From: Fodinicola feengrottensis | Lineage (GTDB): Bacteria > Actinomycetota > Actinomycetes > Mycobacteriales > HKI-0501 | Direction: 5' to 3' | DNA: 64,000 nt | Assembly: GCF_010993775.1 (NCBI RefSeq) | Contig: NZ_WOTO01000004.1 | Location: 62,001-126,000 of the forward strand | In this document: in pieces, positions 1 through 11,603 of the stretch | Numbering within the stretch: the first letter of the stretch is position 1 | How the letters are laid out: each line of letters opens with the position of its first letter | The notes under the pieces: generated by a model | What the model was told of the DNA's origin: nothing | Seen by the model: the letters and a program-made list of their open reading frames with translations, nothing else | Database searches by the model: none | Translations under genes and position numbers: made by a program

Positions 1-558
1 ACCCATCGCAAGCTGATGCCCACGTACGAGGAGCGGCTGGTCTGGGGCATCGGCGACGGTCACGGCCTGCGTGTCCACCCGGTCGGACCGACCCGGGTGG
101 GAGGCCTGAACTGCTGGGAAAACTGGATGCCACAGGCCCGCCACGCCCTCTATGCGCAGAGTGAAGAGTTGCACGTCAGCGTCTGGCCCGGCAATCCACA
201 CAACACGGCCGACCTGCCTCGGTTCATCGCCCGCGAAGGCCGGGTGTTCTGCCTGGCCGCGAACGGCCTGCTGTCGCTGGCCGATGTGCCCGCCGACTTT
301 CCGTTGCGCACGGCGCTGGAAGCGGCGGAGTTGACCGACTACTGCCGCGGCGGCTCGGCCATCGCGGCACCGGACGGCACCTGGGTGGTCGAGCCGGTGG
401 TCGACGAGGAACGCCTGGTCATCGCCGACCTGGACTTCACCCGGGTCCGCGAGGAACGCCAGAATTTCGACCCCACCGGCCACTACAGCCGGCCCGACGT
501 CTTCTTCTCCGTCGAGGTCGACCGCCGGCGCCGCATCCCCACCGCCTTTCGGGACTAG
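1..558 (+). CDS. Nitrilase / carbon-nitrogen hydrolase, C-terminal part
   Basis: This is the C-terminal ~185 residues of a nitrilase-superfamily amidohydrolase; the N-terminus lies left of the window. The frame is open from base 1 and begins [16 protein letters not shown], the nitrilase block around the catalytic lysine (HRKLMPT). It is followed by [14 protein letters not shown], where the Cys of NCWEN is the expected nucleophile. These enzymes hydrolyse nitriles or amides in the cytoplasm, and the substrate cannot be read from the sequence. The family usually has a Glu-Lys-Cys triad; the Glu is outside the window. The methionine at 16 is internal. The gene converges on the ABC transporter, with a palindromic repeat between the two stops. 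Confidence 0.85.
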   Translation, partial: THRKLMPTYEERLVWGIGDGHGLRVHPVGPTRVGGLNCWENWMPQARHALYAQSEELHVSVWPGNPHNTADLPRFIAREGRVFCLAANGLLSLADVPADFPLRTALEAAELTDYCRGGSAIAAPDGTWVVEPVVDEERLVIADLDFTRVREERQNFDPTGHYSRPDVFFSVEVDRRRRIPTAFRD

Positions 559-565
559 TGGCCTG

Positions 566-629
566 CGCGAACCTGACGTTTCGGTAGTCGACCACCCGGA
601 GTGTCGTCTACCGAAACGTCGAGCTCGCG
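566..629. repeat. Palindromic intergenic repeat, copy A
   Basis: An imperfect inverted repeat fills the gap between two convergent stops (558 and 634). The core arms GACGTTTCGGTAG (575-587) and CTACCGAAACGTC (608-620) match perfectly over 13 bp, and weaker pairing continues outwards to 566 and 629. The same arm sequence (CGAACTCGACGTTT-like) and a similar loop occur at 37725-37780 and 44974-45035. Here it could act as a bidirectional terminator, although there is no T-tract. Confidence 0.75.
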
Positions 630-633
630 GAGG

Positions 634-2546
634 TCAGCTGGCGGCTCGTACGGGCGAATCGGCGAACTGCGTGTGATACAGCTCGGCGTAGAGCCCGTCG
701 GCTGCGACCAGCGACTCATGCGTGCCGCGCTCCACGATCTGGCCATGCTCCAACACCAGGATCTGGTCGGCGGACCGGACGGTGGACAGCCGGTGCGCGA
801 TGACCAGCGCCGTACGCCCGGCCAGCGCCTCGTCGAGCGCGCGCGCTGCACCGCCGCCTCACTCTCGGAGTCCAGGGTGCGCGCGGTGGCCTCGTCCAGC
901 ACCACGATCGACGGGCCCTTCAGCAGCAGCCGAGCGATCGCGAGCCGCTGCTTCTCGCCGCCGGAGAGCCGGTAACCGCGGTCTCCCACCACCGTGTCGA
1001 GCCCATCCGGAAGCGACCGCACGAGCTCCCCGACCTGCGCGCGGTCCAGCGCGGACCACAGCTCGTCCTCGGTGGCGTCCGGCTTCGCGTAGACCAGGTT
1101 CACCTTGATCGTGTCGTGGAACAGGTGCGCGTCCTGGGTGACCACGCCGATCGCGCCGCGCAGCGACTCCTGCGTCCAGTCGCGTACGTCCGTGCCGGCC
1201 ACCTTCACCGCGCCACCGGTCACGTCGTAGATCCGGGAAACCAGTTGGCTGATCGTCGTCTTGCCGGCGCCGGACGGGCCGACCAGGGCGATCAGCTGGC
1301 CGGGCTCGGCGGTGAACGACACCCCATGCAGCACGTCGCCGGCCGCCCGCCGGTCGGCGACCGCCAGGTCTTCCAGCGATGCCAACGAAACCTCGTCCGC
1401 GGACGGGTAGCGGAACCGCACGTCGTCGAAGACGATCGCCGGCTGGTCCGCCGGCAGCAGTGCCGGCAGGGTCTTCGCGTCCGGCCGGTCGGTGATCATC
1501 GGCGGCAGGTCAACGACCTCGAAGACACGCTCGAAGGACACCAACGCGCTCATCACGTCCACCTGCACGTTCGACAGCGCGGTGATCGGCCCGTAAAGCC
1601 TGGTCAGCAGCAGCGCGAGGGTGACCACCGTGCCGGCCGAGAGGGCGTTGGTCAGCGCCAGCCAACCACCCAGCCCGTACGTGGCGGCGCTGGCCACCGC
1701 GGTCAGCAGACCCAGCGCCACGAACAGGCCGCGGCTGTACATCGCGCTCTTGACGCCCATGTCCCGGACCTGCGCGGCGGTGTCGCCGAACTCCTTCGCC
1801 TCCGCCGTCGGCCGCCCGAAAAGCTTCACCAACAGCGCGCCCGAGACGTTGAACCGCTCGGTCATCGTCGAGTTCATGCTGGCGTTGAGCCGCGCGGTCT
1901 GCCGGGTGATGTCGGCGAGCTTGCGGCCCACCCATCGGGCCGGCAGCACGAAAACCGGCAGCAATACCAGCGCGGCCGCAGTGATCTGCCAGGACAGGGT
2001 CAGCATCGTACCGACCGTCAGGGCCAGCGCGATGACGTTGCTGACCACGCCGGACAGCACCGACGTGAACGCGCGCTGCGCGCCGATCACATCGTTGTTG
2101 AGCCGGCTGACCAACGCACCCGTCTGGGTGCGGGTGAAGAAGGCGATCGGCATCCGCTGCACGTGGTCGAAAACCGTCCGGCGCAGGTCCAGGATGATCC
2201 CCTCACCGATCCGCGCCGAATGCCACCGCTGCACCACCGACAGCCCCGCGTCGAACACCGCGAGCCCGGCGATCAGCGCCGCCAACCAGATCACCGTCGA
2301 CACCGCGCCCTTCGCGGTGATCACGTTGATCACCCGCCCGGCCAGCACCGGAGTGGCCACCCCAATCGCCGCTGACACGGCCACCGTGAGCAGGAAGATC
2401 GTGATCTCCCAGCCGTACGGCCGCGCATATCTCATGATCCGCAGGGCGGTCCGCCGCCCTGGTCTTTTCTCTTTGGACAGCGTCTTTCGCCGCTCGGCGG
2501 ACACCATCATCTGCCAACCGGACATCCCTGGATCTGACATCGACAT
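634..2546 (-). CDS. ABC transporter, fused permease and ATPase
   Basis: A half-size ABC exporter of about 635 residues: an N-terminal six-helix ABC-type-1 membrane domain followed by a nucleotide-binding domain. Visible motifs are Walker [10 protein letters not shown], signature LSGGEKQ, Walker B IVVLDEAT and the H-loop IAHRLST. The H-loop lies beyond a frame break at the GC repeat near 836-846 (two extra bases, or one missing). After the break the frame runs to a TGA at 634. Start chosen at the ATG at 2546 ([11 protein letters not shown]); the extra upstream open sequence has no family similarity. Substrate unknown; such proteins usually work as homo- or heterodimers. It is transcribed alone. 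Confidence 0.85.
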
Positions 2547-2676
2547 CTCTATAACCCGTCTTCCCCTATGCTGGCGTCGGAACGCCGTCCTCGCCCAGCG
2601 CATTCCCAAGGTATGCGGCCGGTACGACAACAACGTCCCGTTCTGGTCCAGCATGCAACCTCAAGCAATGTTGAGG

Positions 2677-3570
2677 TCAAGGGCGCTTGGCCGGCTCCAG
2701 AGCCGCCGCCACCGCGTCCGCGAACCGCTCGGCAGCGCCTTGCGCATGCGCGAAGAACAGCGACGGCTCGGTCAGCTCAAGCTCCAACACCACCGGTCCG
2801 GTCGCGGTCGGAATGAGGTCCACCCGCGCGTACAACAAGAGCCGATCCGCTCCGCCCGGCACGGCCGCCAACACCCGCTCACCCATCGCCAACTCGGCCG
2901 CCGTCGGCTGGTGCGGGGTGATCTCCTCGGGCTGATAGAGCCCGTCGATCTGGCGTACCGGCCCGGCCAGCATCGCCGCTTTCTTCACCGAATGACTGAA
3001 GGAACCGCCGAAATACAGCAGCGCCGTCTCACCCTTGGTGTCCACATCGGACAGATACGGCTGCACCATCACGGTCCGCCGGGCCGCCAGCAGCCGGTTC
3101 GCATGCGCCCGCGCCTTGGCCACCAGCTCCGGGTCCTCGGCGTGGTATCGCCCGGTGTCCAGCGACCCCGCCCCCACCGACGGCTTCACCACGAACTCCC
3201 CCGCCGCCGGCAGCACGCTCGCGTCCCCCGGTTCGAGCCACGTCGTCGGCACCACCGACAGGCCAAGATTGGCCAGCTGCAACAAATACCGCTTGTCGGT
3301 GTTCCACCGTACGACGTCCGCCGGATTCACCAACCGCGGCACCGTCCCCACCCACTGGAGAAACTCGTCCCGCCGGCGTACGTAATCCCACACCGACCGC
3401 AGAACCACCAGCTGATACTTGTCCCAGTCGACCGATTTGTCATCCCAGACCACAATCTCGGTGTCGATGCCCCGCCGAGTCAGCGGATACAACACCTTCC
3501 GGTCGTCCGGATCCGCATCCGGCAACTCGGCACAGGTCACCAACGCCACCCGCGCGCGCCCCGCCATCAT
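2677..3570 (-). CDS. ATP-grasp domain protein (RimK/GshB-like)
   Basis: A 297-residue protein of the ATP-grasp fold, which joins a carboxylate to an amine or thiol through an acyl-phosphate. Typical segments are the N-terminal strand VALVTCAELPDADPDD, the linker VVLRSVWDY, RWNTDKRYLLQLA before the ATP lid, FVVKPSVGAGS in the grasp region, and a C-terminal VVLELELTEPSLFF holding the metal-binding Glu. Relatives are cytoplasmic and mostly uncharacterised in actinomycetes, so the substrate is not predicted. Two ATGs in tandem (3570 and 3567) follow an AGGGGGA ribosome site. The frame is intact. Confidence 0.8.
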   Translation of the reverse strand: MMAGRARVALVTCAELPDADPDDRKVLYPLTRRGIDTEIVVWDDKSVDWDKYQLVVLRSVWDYVRRRDEFLQWVGTVPRLVNPADVVRWNTDKRYLLQLANLGLSVVPTTWLEPGDASVLPAAGEFVVKPSVGAGSLDTGRYHAEDPELVAKARAHANRLLAARRTVMVQPYLSDVDTKGETALLYFGGSFSHSVKKAAMLAGPVRQIDGLYQPEEITPHQPTAAELAMGERVLAAVPGGADRLLLYARVDLIPTATGPVVLELELTEPSLFFAHAQGAAERFADAVAAALEPAKRP

Positions 3571-3688
3571 GTCCCCCTACGCTCAGCCGCCCACCGCTCG
3601 GCCAAACCCTACCGAGCCCGCCCCACGACCCACCCGCCCGCAGTCGAGCTTGCTAAGGCGCGGCGATGGGGCACCTTCGTTGTTGGCG

Positions 3689-4633
3689 TCAGACCAGGGC
3701 GTCCACGGTCATGGCGATCGACAGCAGCGTCAAATAGGTGATCGACACATGGAAAAGTCGCATCGGCCGGATCCGCTCTCCGCGGCTGACCTGAATGAAC
3801 AGCCGGTGCGCGTCGATCAGGAACCAGCCACCCAGCGCGATCGCGACCAGGCCATAGATCCAGCTCATCCCGACAGCCCAGAGCGCCACCGAGGCCCCGA
3901 CCATCGCCCACGAGTACACGACGATTTCGACCGCTACCCGCATCGGCTTGGCGACCACCGGCAGCATCGGTACGCCGGCGGCCGCGTAGTCCTCTTTGAA
4001 ACGCATGGCCAGCGCCCAGAAATGCGGCATCTGCCAGAAAAAGACGATCCCGAAGAAGGCCCACGCCGACCACGAGAGGGTGCCGGTGACCGCTGCCCAA
4101 CCGATCAGCACTGGAGCGGCACCGCAGATGCCGCCCCAAAAGGTGTTCTGAGCCGTACGTCGCTTCAGCAGCAACGTGTAGATCAGGACGTAATAGAGGT
4201 TCGCGCCAATCGACAGCGCGGTCGCGAGCGGGTTCGTGGTGAACCAGAGCAGAACGGCGGCGACCGCGCCGAGCACGAGACCGAAGATCAGCGCGCTGCG
4301 CGGCGAGATGAGCCCCTGCGGGAGCGGACGGCGGGACGTCCGCTTCATCAGCTGGTCGATGTCGCGGTCGATATAGCAGTTCAGGACGTTCGCGCTGCCG
4401 GCCGCCAGCGTGCCGCCGATCAGGGTGGCGAAAGCGGTGAACAGCGGCGGCACGCCGTGCGCGGCCATGAACATCGCCGGGACAGTGGTGATGAGGAGCA
4501 GTTCGATAATCCGCGGCTTGGTGAGCGCCACATAGCCGCGTACGACCGCGCCGAAGCCGCGGGCCACCGCGGGCTGGGCCTGGACTGAAGGGGTCTCGGC
4601 TGGGGGCCGAGCCGGATCGATGACCGCCGTCAC
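3689..4633 (-). CDS. ctaB: Heme o synthase (protoheme IX farnesyltransferase)
   Basis: This 314-residue integral membrane prenyltransferase adds the farnesyl chain to protoheme to make heme o, precursor of heme a for cytochrome oxidase. The UbiA-type Asp-rich motif [15 protein letters not shown] and RRPLPQG are present, as is the second loop [12 protein letters not shown] with WGGICGA after it. About nine hydrophobic segments follow the start [12 protein letters not shown]. Start chosen at the GTG at 4633 ([10 protein letters not shown]); upstream open sequence is not family-like. It lies divergently from tkt, a common actinobacterial arrangement. The frame is intact. Confidence 0.95.
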   Translation of the reverse strand: MTAVIDPARPPAETPSVQAQPAVARGFGAVVRGYVALTKPRIIELLLITTVPAMFMAAHGVPPLFTAFATLIGGTLAAGSANVLNCYIDRDIDQLMKRTSRRPLPQGLISPRSALIFGLVLGAVAAVLLWFTTNPLATALSIGANLYYVLIYTLLLKRRTAQNTFWGGICGAAPVLIGWAAVTGTLSWSAWAFFGIVFFWQMPHFWALAMRFKEDYAAAGVPMLPVVAKPMRVAVEIVVYSWAMVGASVALWAVGMSWIYGLVAIALGGWFLIDAHRLFIQVSRGERIRPMRLFHVSITYLTLLSIAMTVDALV

Positions 4634-5090
4634 GCGGGAGCCACCGCACCGCGAAGGGCAAGCGACCGCACTGGGCAGCTCATGGGCAACCTGGGCAGCA
4701 TCGCCTCTCCCACTCATCGACCGTGTTCTACAGATCGTAGTACCGGGGTTCCGGCCGGTCCTTGCGGGGTGCCACCGACCAAGCGCCAACCACCCGCGCC
4801 GACGCGGGCGCCCACCGACGGACAGGACAACGCCGTCAGGTACGTACGAAATCCGGCCTCCTGATGCCCATCGGCGGCCATCGAAAGTCAAGCGCACGCC
4901 AAGAAAGCCCCGGATTTTGGTCGATTCGGAGGCCGTCGGTAACCCGTCAACCGCGCCGAAAAGAACAGCAGTCGACATGTGATTCAAGAGTCCGCCGTTG
5001 ACCCGGCCCTGACCTGTCGAGTGTGGCGAACATCGGTAGGGTCGAAGACGACGTCTGAAACAGTGTTGACCCTTGTGAGCAGGAGCAATC
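4634..5090. promoter_or_regulatory. Divergent ctaB/tkt intergenic region
   Basis: This 457-base stretch has no supportable gene. It must carry the promoters of ctaB (leftward) and tkt (rightward). A short inverted repeat CTAC-AGATC-GTAG lies near 4733, on the ctaB side. A TTGACC hexamer near 4997 is a possible -35 for tkt, but I see no convincing -10. The tkt ribosome site AGGAG is at 5081-5085. Confidence 0.4.
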
Positions 5091-7189
5091 GTGGCAGAAG
5101 CAGGATCGGGCAGCAGCCTGGGATGGACGGACCTCGACCGGCGCGCGGTGGACACCGCCCGGACCCTCGCGATGGACGCGGTGCAGAACACCGGCAACGG
5201 GCATCCGGGCACCGCGATGAGCCTCGCGCCGGCCGCATATCTGCTTTTCCAGCGCATCCTTCGGCACGATCCGACCGCCCCGGACTGGGCCGGTCGCGAC
5301 CGGTTCGTGCTCTCGAACGGACACTCCAGCCTGACCCTTTACGTGCAGCTCTACCTGTCGGGATACGGCCTGGAGCTGGATGACCTCAAGCAGCTGCGCA
5401 AGTGGGGCAGCCTGACACCCGGTCACCCGGAGCACGGCCACACCAAGGGCGTCGAGACCACCACCGGCCCGCTCGGCCAGGGCGTCGGCAACGCGGTCGG
5501 GATGGCGATGGCGGCCCGCCGCGAACGCGGTCTCTTCGACCCGGACGCGGCTCCCGGCGAGAGCCTCTTCGACCACCAGATCTACGCGTTCTGCGGCGAC
5601 GGTGACCTGGAAGAAGGCGTCAGCGCGGAGGCGTCGTCGCTGGCCGGCCACCAGCAGCTGGGCAACCTGACGCTGATCTACGACGACAACAAGATCTCCA
5701 TCGAGGACGACACCAACATCGCGTTCAGCGAGGACGTGGCGAAGCGGTACGAGGCGTACGGCTGGCACATCCAGGTCGTCGACTGGACCGATGGCGGCAA
5801 GGGCTACCACGAGGACGTCGAGGCGCTAAACACCGCGATCGAGGCCGCGAAAGCCGAGACCAGCAAGCCGTCGTTCATCGTTCTCCGGACGATTATTGGC
5901 TGGCCAGCGCCAAAACTGCAGAACACCGGCAAGGCGCATGGCGCGGCGCTGGGCGAGGACGAGGTGGCCGCGACCAAGGAGGTTCTCGGCCTCGACCCGA
6001 CCAAGTCCTTCGACGTGGCCGACGACGTCATCGCGCACAGCCGCGAGGTCGTCCAGCGCGGCCAGGCCGCGCATGCGCAATGGCAGCAGGCGTACGACAA
6101 ATGGGCGGCGGCCAACCCGGAGCGCAAGGCGTTGCACGATCGGCTCGCCGCGCGCGCCCTTCCGGAGGGCTGGACGGACACACTTCCGCACTGGGATGTC
6201 GATCCGAAGGGTGTCGCGACCCGGGTCGCCTCCGGTGACGTGCTGTCCGCGATCGCGCCGGTGCTGCCGGAGCTGTGGGGCGGTTCGGCCGACCTCGCCG
6301 GCTCCAACAACACCACGCCCAAGGGCGAGCCGTCCTTCGTACCGGCCGAGCACCAGACCAAGATGTTCACCGGCGGCCCGTACGGCCGGGTGCTGCACTT
6401 CGGCATCCGCGAGCACGCTATGGGTTCGATCATGAACGGCATCACGCTGCACGGCGGCACCCGCGTCTACGGCGGCACGTTCCTGGTCTTCAGCGATTAC
6501 ATGCGCGGCGGCGGTACGACTGGCCGCGCTGATGAAGCTGCCGGTCACGTACGTATGGACGCACGACTCCATCGGCCTCGGCGAGGACGGCCCGACGCAC
6601 CAGCCGATCGAGCACCTGTCCGCGCTGCGGACCATCCCGGGCCTGGACGTCGTACGACCCGGCGACGCCAACGAGACGGCGTACGCCTGGCAGACCATCC
6701 TGGAGAACACCGACCGCCCAGCCGGCCTCGCGCTCACCCGGCAGAACGTGCCGACCCAGGAAGGCACGTCACTGGAAGGCGTCCGGCGCGGCGGGTACGT
6801 CTTGCAGGACGCCTCCAGCGGCCGGCCCGACGTGGTGCTGATCGCGTCCGGTTCGGAGTTGCAGCTGGCAGTCGAGGCGCGCAAGACGCTGGAGGCCGAC
6901 GGCGTTAAAGCCCGTGTGGTGTCCATGCCGTGTCGTGAGTGGTTCGACGACCAGGACCAGACGTACCGAGACGACGTGATCCCGCATGACGTGCATGCCC
7001 GGGTCAGCCGTCGAGGCGGGCATTTCGCAGAGCTGGTGGAAGGTCATCGGCGACGCCGGCCGGCACGTCGGCATCGAGCATTTCGGTGCCAGCGCTGACT
7101 ACAAGACGCTTTACGAGCAGTTCGGCATCACCGCGGCAGCGGTTGTCCAGGCAGCGAAGGAAAGCATTCAGCAGGCCAGCAGTCGTTAA
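5091..7189 (+). CDS. tkt: Transketolase
   Basis: A thiamine-diphosphate enzyme of about 698 residues that moves two-carbon ketol units between sugar phosphates in the non-oxidative pentose-phosphate pathway. Seen: [13 protein letters not shown] near the N-terminus, the ThDP motif [15 protein letters not shown] with [18 protein letters not shown], and the C-terminal [15 protein letters not shown]. Starts with GTG at 5091 after AGGAG. The frame breaks at about 6508 (one extra G in a CGGCGG repeat) and 7009 (one extra C in AGCCGTC); both are repaired by removing one base. First gene of the pentose-phosphate operon, 32 nt before tal. Confidence 0.95.
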
Positions 7190-7221
7190 TCATTCAACCG
7201 AAGATTCTGGGAGTGATGGCA

Positions 7222-8347
7222 GTGACAGAGAACAAGGGCGGTCCACTGGCCGAGCTGTCCGCCGCGGGGGTGGCGATCTGGCTCGACGACCTGGACCGCG
7301 GCCGGCTGCGGACCGGCGGTCTGGAAGCGCTGATGCACGACAAGCACGTCGTCGGGGTGACTACCAACCCGACGATTTTCGCCAAGGCGCTGGAACACGG
7401 CGACGAGTACGACGAGCAGACCCGCGATCTCGCGAGCCGCAAGGTGTCGATCGACGAGGCTGTACGCAGCATCACGACGTACGACGTGCGCTGGGCCGCT
7501 GACGTGCTGCGTCCGGCGTACGACGCCTCGAACGGCGCCGACGGCCGGGTGTCCATCGAGGTCGACCCGAGGCTCGCCCGGGACACCAAGAACACCGTGG
7601 CGGAGGCGAAAGCGCTGTGGTGGCTGGTCGATCGCGAAAATGCCTTCATCAAGATCCCGGCCACCCTGGAAGGTCTGCCGGCCATCACCGAGGCGCTCGC
7701 GGCCGGCATCAGCATCAACGTGACGCTGATCTTCTCGCTCGAGCGGTACGACGCGGTAGCCGAGGCTTTCCTGACCGGCATGGAAAAGGCCAAGGAAAAC
7801 GGCCACGACCTGAGCAAGATCGAGTCGGTCGCGTCGTTCTTCGTGTCCCGGGTGGACACCGAGGTCGACAAGCGGCTCGACAAAATCGGCTCGGACGAGG
7901 CGAAAGCTCTTCGCGGCTCCGCGGCGATCGCGAACGCTCGACTCGCGTACCAGCATTACGAAAAGGCCTTCGGGTCGGATCGCTGGAAGGCCCTGGCCGC
8001 CGCCGCCGGCGCCCCACCCGCAGCGTCCGCTCTGGGCGTCGACCGGCGTGAAGGACCCAGCTTTCCCGGACACCCGCTATGTGGTCGAACTGGTGGCTCC
8101 AGGCGTCGTCAACACGATGCCCGAGGCGACCCTGGACGCGACCGCGGACCACGGCGAGATCAAGGGTGACACGGTCACCGGCGGGTACGAGGACGCGCAA
8201 GCCGCCCTCGACAAGCTGACCGCCGTCGGCATCGATCTCGACGATGTCGTCAAGGTCCTGGAGGACGAAGGCGTCGACAAGTTCGAGGTCTCTTGGAAGC
8301 AGCTGCTGGAGACCGTCGAGAAGCAGCTCGCCGGCGGTGCCGCGTGA
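7222..8347 (+). CDS. tal: Transaldolase
   Basis: A transaldolase of about 374 residues, the cytoplasmic Schiff-base enzyme that transfers dihydroxyacetone units. Seen: [29 protein letters not shown] with the catalytic lysine, [26 protein letters not shown], and after the break [11 protein letters not shown]. The frame breaks at 8012-8015, where CCCC should be CCC. Start set at GTG 7222 because GGGAG (7209-7213) is 8 nt upstream; GTG 7213 and ATG 7216 are alternatives. The stop overlaps the pgi start as GTGA, so translation is probably coupled. Confidence 0.93.
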
Positions 8348-10033
8348 CCGGCTTCGGTGCTGAGCAAGGCAAAAAGCAGGACGACGAGGTCGGGAATGCG
8401 GCCGCCGGCGGCCTGCAGGTCGTCGGCGCGTACGACGTGGCCGGCGCCGCTGACGTGCTGGTCGCTTTCAAGGCCGACGACGTGGCAGCCAAGCTGTCCG
8501 CCGGCGACGACACACGTTGTGGGGTCCGGATGCCCAGCCGGAGTCGTCCAAGCGCCTGGGCTGGCTGGACCTGGCGAGCGAGTCGCGCGCTTTGGTCGAG
8601 CCGCTGGCAAAACTCCGCGAGGAGCTGGTCGCCGAGGGCCTGGACCACATCGTGCTCGCCGGCATGGGCGGCTCGTCGCTGGCGCCCGAGGTCATCACCG
8701 AGACCGTCGGCAAGTCGCTGGTCACCCTCGACACCACCGACGCTGGCCAGGTTCGGGCCGCGCTGGCCGAGAATCTCGACCGTACGATCCTGGTCGTCTC
8801 TTCCAAGTCGGGCGGCACCGTCGAGACCGACAGTCACCGCCGCGCGTACGTGAAAGCGTTCGTCGACGCCGGACTTTCCGAGGCGGACGCGAACAAACGA
8901 TTGGTCGTAGTCACCGATCCCGGTTCGCCGCTGGAAAAGTCGGCGAAAGAGGCCGGCGTACGAGCCGTCTTCCTGGCGAATCCGAATGTCGGCGGCCGCT
9001 ATTCGGCGCTCACACCGCTTTCGGCCTGGTGCCCAGCGCGTTGGCCGGCATCGACATTTCCGAGCTGCTGGACCAGGCCGAAGCCGTACGCGGCTCGCTG
9101 GCTGATCCAGACGGCCCGGCGGTCGCGCTCGGTGTTGCCCTTGGCGCCGCGTACAAAGCCGGTCGCGACAAGATCGTGATCGCCTCCGACGGCACCGGGC
9201 TGGTGGGTCTGGGCGACTGGGCCGAGCAGCTGCTCGCCGAGTCGACCGGCAAGGAAGGCAAGGGCATCCTGCCGGTCGCGGTCGAGTCCCCCACCGCCGC
9301 CGGGACCACAGGTGACGACGTGCTTGCCGTCACTGTCGGCGGTTCACTGCACGTCGGCGAGGCTGCCGGCGCCGGCCGCGATGTCGCGGTCAACGGCCCG
9401 CTCGGCGCGCAGTTCCTGGTCTGGGAGTTCGCCACCGCGCTGGCCGGCCGGGTGATCGGCATCAACCCCTTCGACCAGCCGGACGTGGAGGCCGCCAAGC
9501 AGGCCACCCGCGATCTGCTGGCCAACCCGGCCTCCGCGCAGTCCGACACCGAGCCGGTCTTCACCGACGGCCCGGTGCAGGTCTTCGGACCGGCCGAGCT
9601 GCTGGCCGGAGCGTCCACTGTGGACGATGCGATCGGCAAGGTTCTCGGCGCGCTCGGCGACCACGGTTACGTTGCCGTGCAAGCGTATTTGGACCGGCAC
9701 GCCGACAAGAAGCTGGCGAGCGTACGCGACCCGTTGTCGAAGCGGTCCGGGCACGCGGTCACTTTTGGCTGGGGGCCACGGTTCCTGCACTCCACCGGGC
9801 AGTTCCACAAGGGTGGCACGCCAGTGGGTGTGTTCCTGCAGATCACCGGCGTGGTCGCCGACGATCTGGAGATCCCGAACCAGCCGTTCTCCTTTGGCAC
9901 CCTGCAAAAGTCGCAGGCCGCCGGGGACGGCTCGGTGCTGGAAGGCCGCGGCCGACCGGTGTTCCGCTTCCACCTGACCGACCGTTCCGCCGGCATTGAC
10001 CGGATCCTCAAAGCCGTGGAGTCCACCGGATGA
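8344..10033 (+). CDS. pgi: Glucose-6-phosphate isomerase
   Basis: About 561 residues. It interconverts glucose-6-phosphate and fructose-6-phosphate, returning pentose-pathway products to G6P. Seen: [27 protein letters not shown] (sugar-phosphate site), [11 protein letters not shown], and the C-terminal [14 protein letters not shown]. The frame breaks twice at an AC dinucleotide repeat, about 8512 and 9012, each with one AC too many. Starts with GTG at 8344 inside the tal stop. It ends in an ATGA overlap with zwf. Placing pgi between tal and zwf gives a complete G6P-recycling unit. Confidence 0.93.
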
Positions 10034-11603
10034 CCGATTCAGCACAGACGGCCGAGCGGCCGTCGCTCGACCCGCCGCCCGGCTGGGCGAACCCGCTGCG
10101 CGACCCGCGGGACCGTCGGCTGCCGCGCAGCGCCGGCCCCTGCGGGCTGGTGATCTTCGGGGTCACCGGAGACCTTGCCCGCAAGAAGCTCATGCCGGCC
10201 GTGTACGACCTCGCCAACCGGGGCCTCCTGCCGCCCGGCTTCGCACTGGTCGGGTTCGCTCGCCGCGACTGGGCGAAGCAGGATTTCGCGCAGATCGTGC
10301 ACGACGCGGTGAAGGCGCATTCCCGTACGCCGTTCCGCGAGTCGGTCTGGAAGCAGCTGGCCGAGGGTTTCCGTTTCGTACCAGGCTCTTTCGACGACGA
10401 CAACGCCTTCGACGAGCTGGCCCGTACGATCAAGGAGCTCGACGAGACCCGGGGCACCAACGGCAACCACGCGTTCTACCTGTCCATCCCGCCGAGCGCG
10501 TTCCCGGTGGTGTGTGCAAGCAACTCCACCGCTCCGGCCTGTCCGACCAGCTGCCCGGCGAGTGGCGCCGGGTGGTCATCGAGAAGCCGTTCGGGCACGA
10601 CCTGAAGAGCGCTCGCGAGCTGAACAACGTCGTCGACGAGATCTTCCCGCCCGAGTCGGTCTTCCGGATCGACCACTACCTGGGCAAGGAGACCGTCCAG
10701 AACATCCTGGCGCTGCGCTTCGCCAACCAGATGTTCGAGCCGATCTGGAACGCCAACTACGTCGACCACGTGCAGATCACCATGGCCGAGGACATCGGCA
10801 TCGGTGGCCGCGCCGGTTACTACGACGGCATCGGCGCTGCCCGGGACGTCATCCAGAACCACCTGCTGCAGCTGCTGGCGCTCACCGCAATGGAGGAGCC
10901 GGTCTCCTTCGACGCGAAGGATCTGCGCCAGGAGAAGGAAAAAGTCCTCTCCGCGGTACGCCTGCCGGCTGACCTGTCCCAGTCCACCGCGCGCGGCCAG
11001 TACGCGAACGGCTGGCAGGGCGGCGAGAAGGTCATCGGCTATTTGCAGGAAGACGGCATCTCCAAAAAGAGCATCACCGAGACGTACGCGGCCATCGAGC
11101 TCGAGATCGACACCCGGCGCTGGGCCGGGGTGCCGTTCTACCTGCGGACCGGCAAGCGGCTCGGTCGCCGCGTCACCGAGATCGCGGTGGTCTTCAAGCG
11201 CGCCCCGCACCTGCCTTTCGAGTCCACCGCGACCGAGGAGCTGGGGCAGAACGCGCTGGTCGTACGCGTGCAGCCGGACGAGGGCGTGACCATGCGGTTC
11301 GGCTCCAAGGTGCCGGGCACCTCGATGGAGGTCCGGGACGTCACGATGGACTTCGGCTACGGCGCGTCGTTCACCGAGGCGTCTCCGGAGGCGTACGAGC
11401 GGCTGATTTTGGACGTGCTGCTCGGCGATCCGCCGCTGTTCCCGCGGCACGAGGAGGTCGAGCTGTCCTGGAAGATCCTCGACCCGATCGAGGAGTTCTG
11501 GGCCCAGCAGGGCCAGCCCGACCCGTACACGTCCGGCACCTGGGGTCCGGCGTCCGCTGACGAGATGATGGCCCGCAACGGGCGTACCTGGAGGCGGCCG
11601 TGA
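10030..11603 (+). CDS. zwf: Glucose-6-phosphate 1-dehydrogenase
   Basis: About 524 residues; it oxidises G6P to 6-phosphogluconolactone and makes NADPH. Seen: nucleotide fold IFGVTGDLARKKLMPA, EKPFGHDLKSAREL, the substrate/catalytic motif RIDHYLGKETVQN, and RTGKRLGRR. The frame breaks at about 10512, where GTGTGT has one GT too many. ATG at 10030 overlaps the pgi stop (ATGA), and the stop overlaps the opcA start (GTGA). OpcA downstream is the known partner for assembly or redox control of this enzyme in actinobacteria and cyanobacteria. Confidence 0.95.

Noticed and set aside
1116..2375. Long open frames antisense to the ABC transporter, and similar ones antisense to gap, uvrC and uvrA
   Set aside because: Arg/Ala/Pro/Gly-rich translations with no domain or start context; typical mirror frames of high-GC genes.
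4620..5001. Short open frames in the ctaB-tkt spacer
   Set aside because: No ribosome site, biased composition and no recognisable protein; the stretch reads as divergent promoter DNA.
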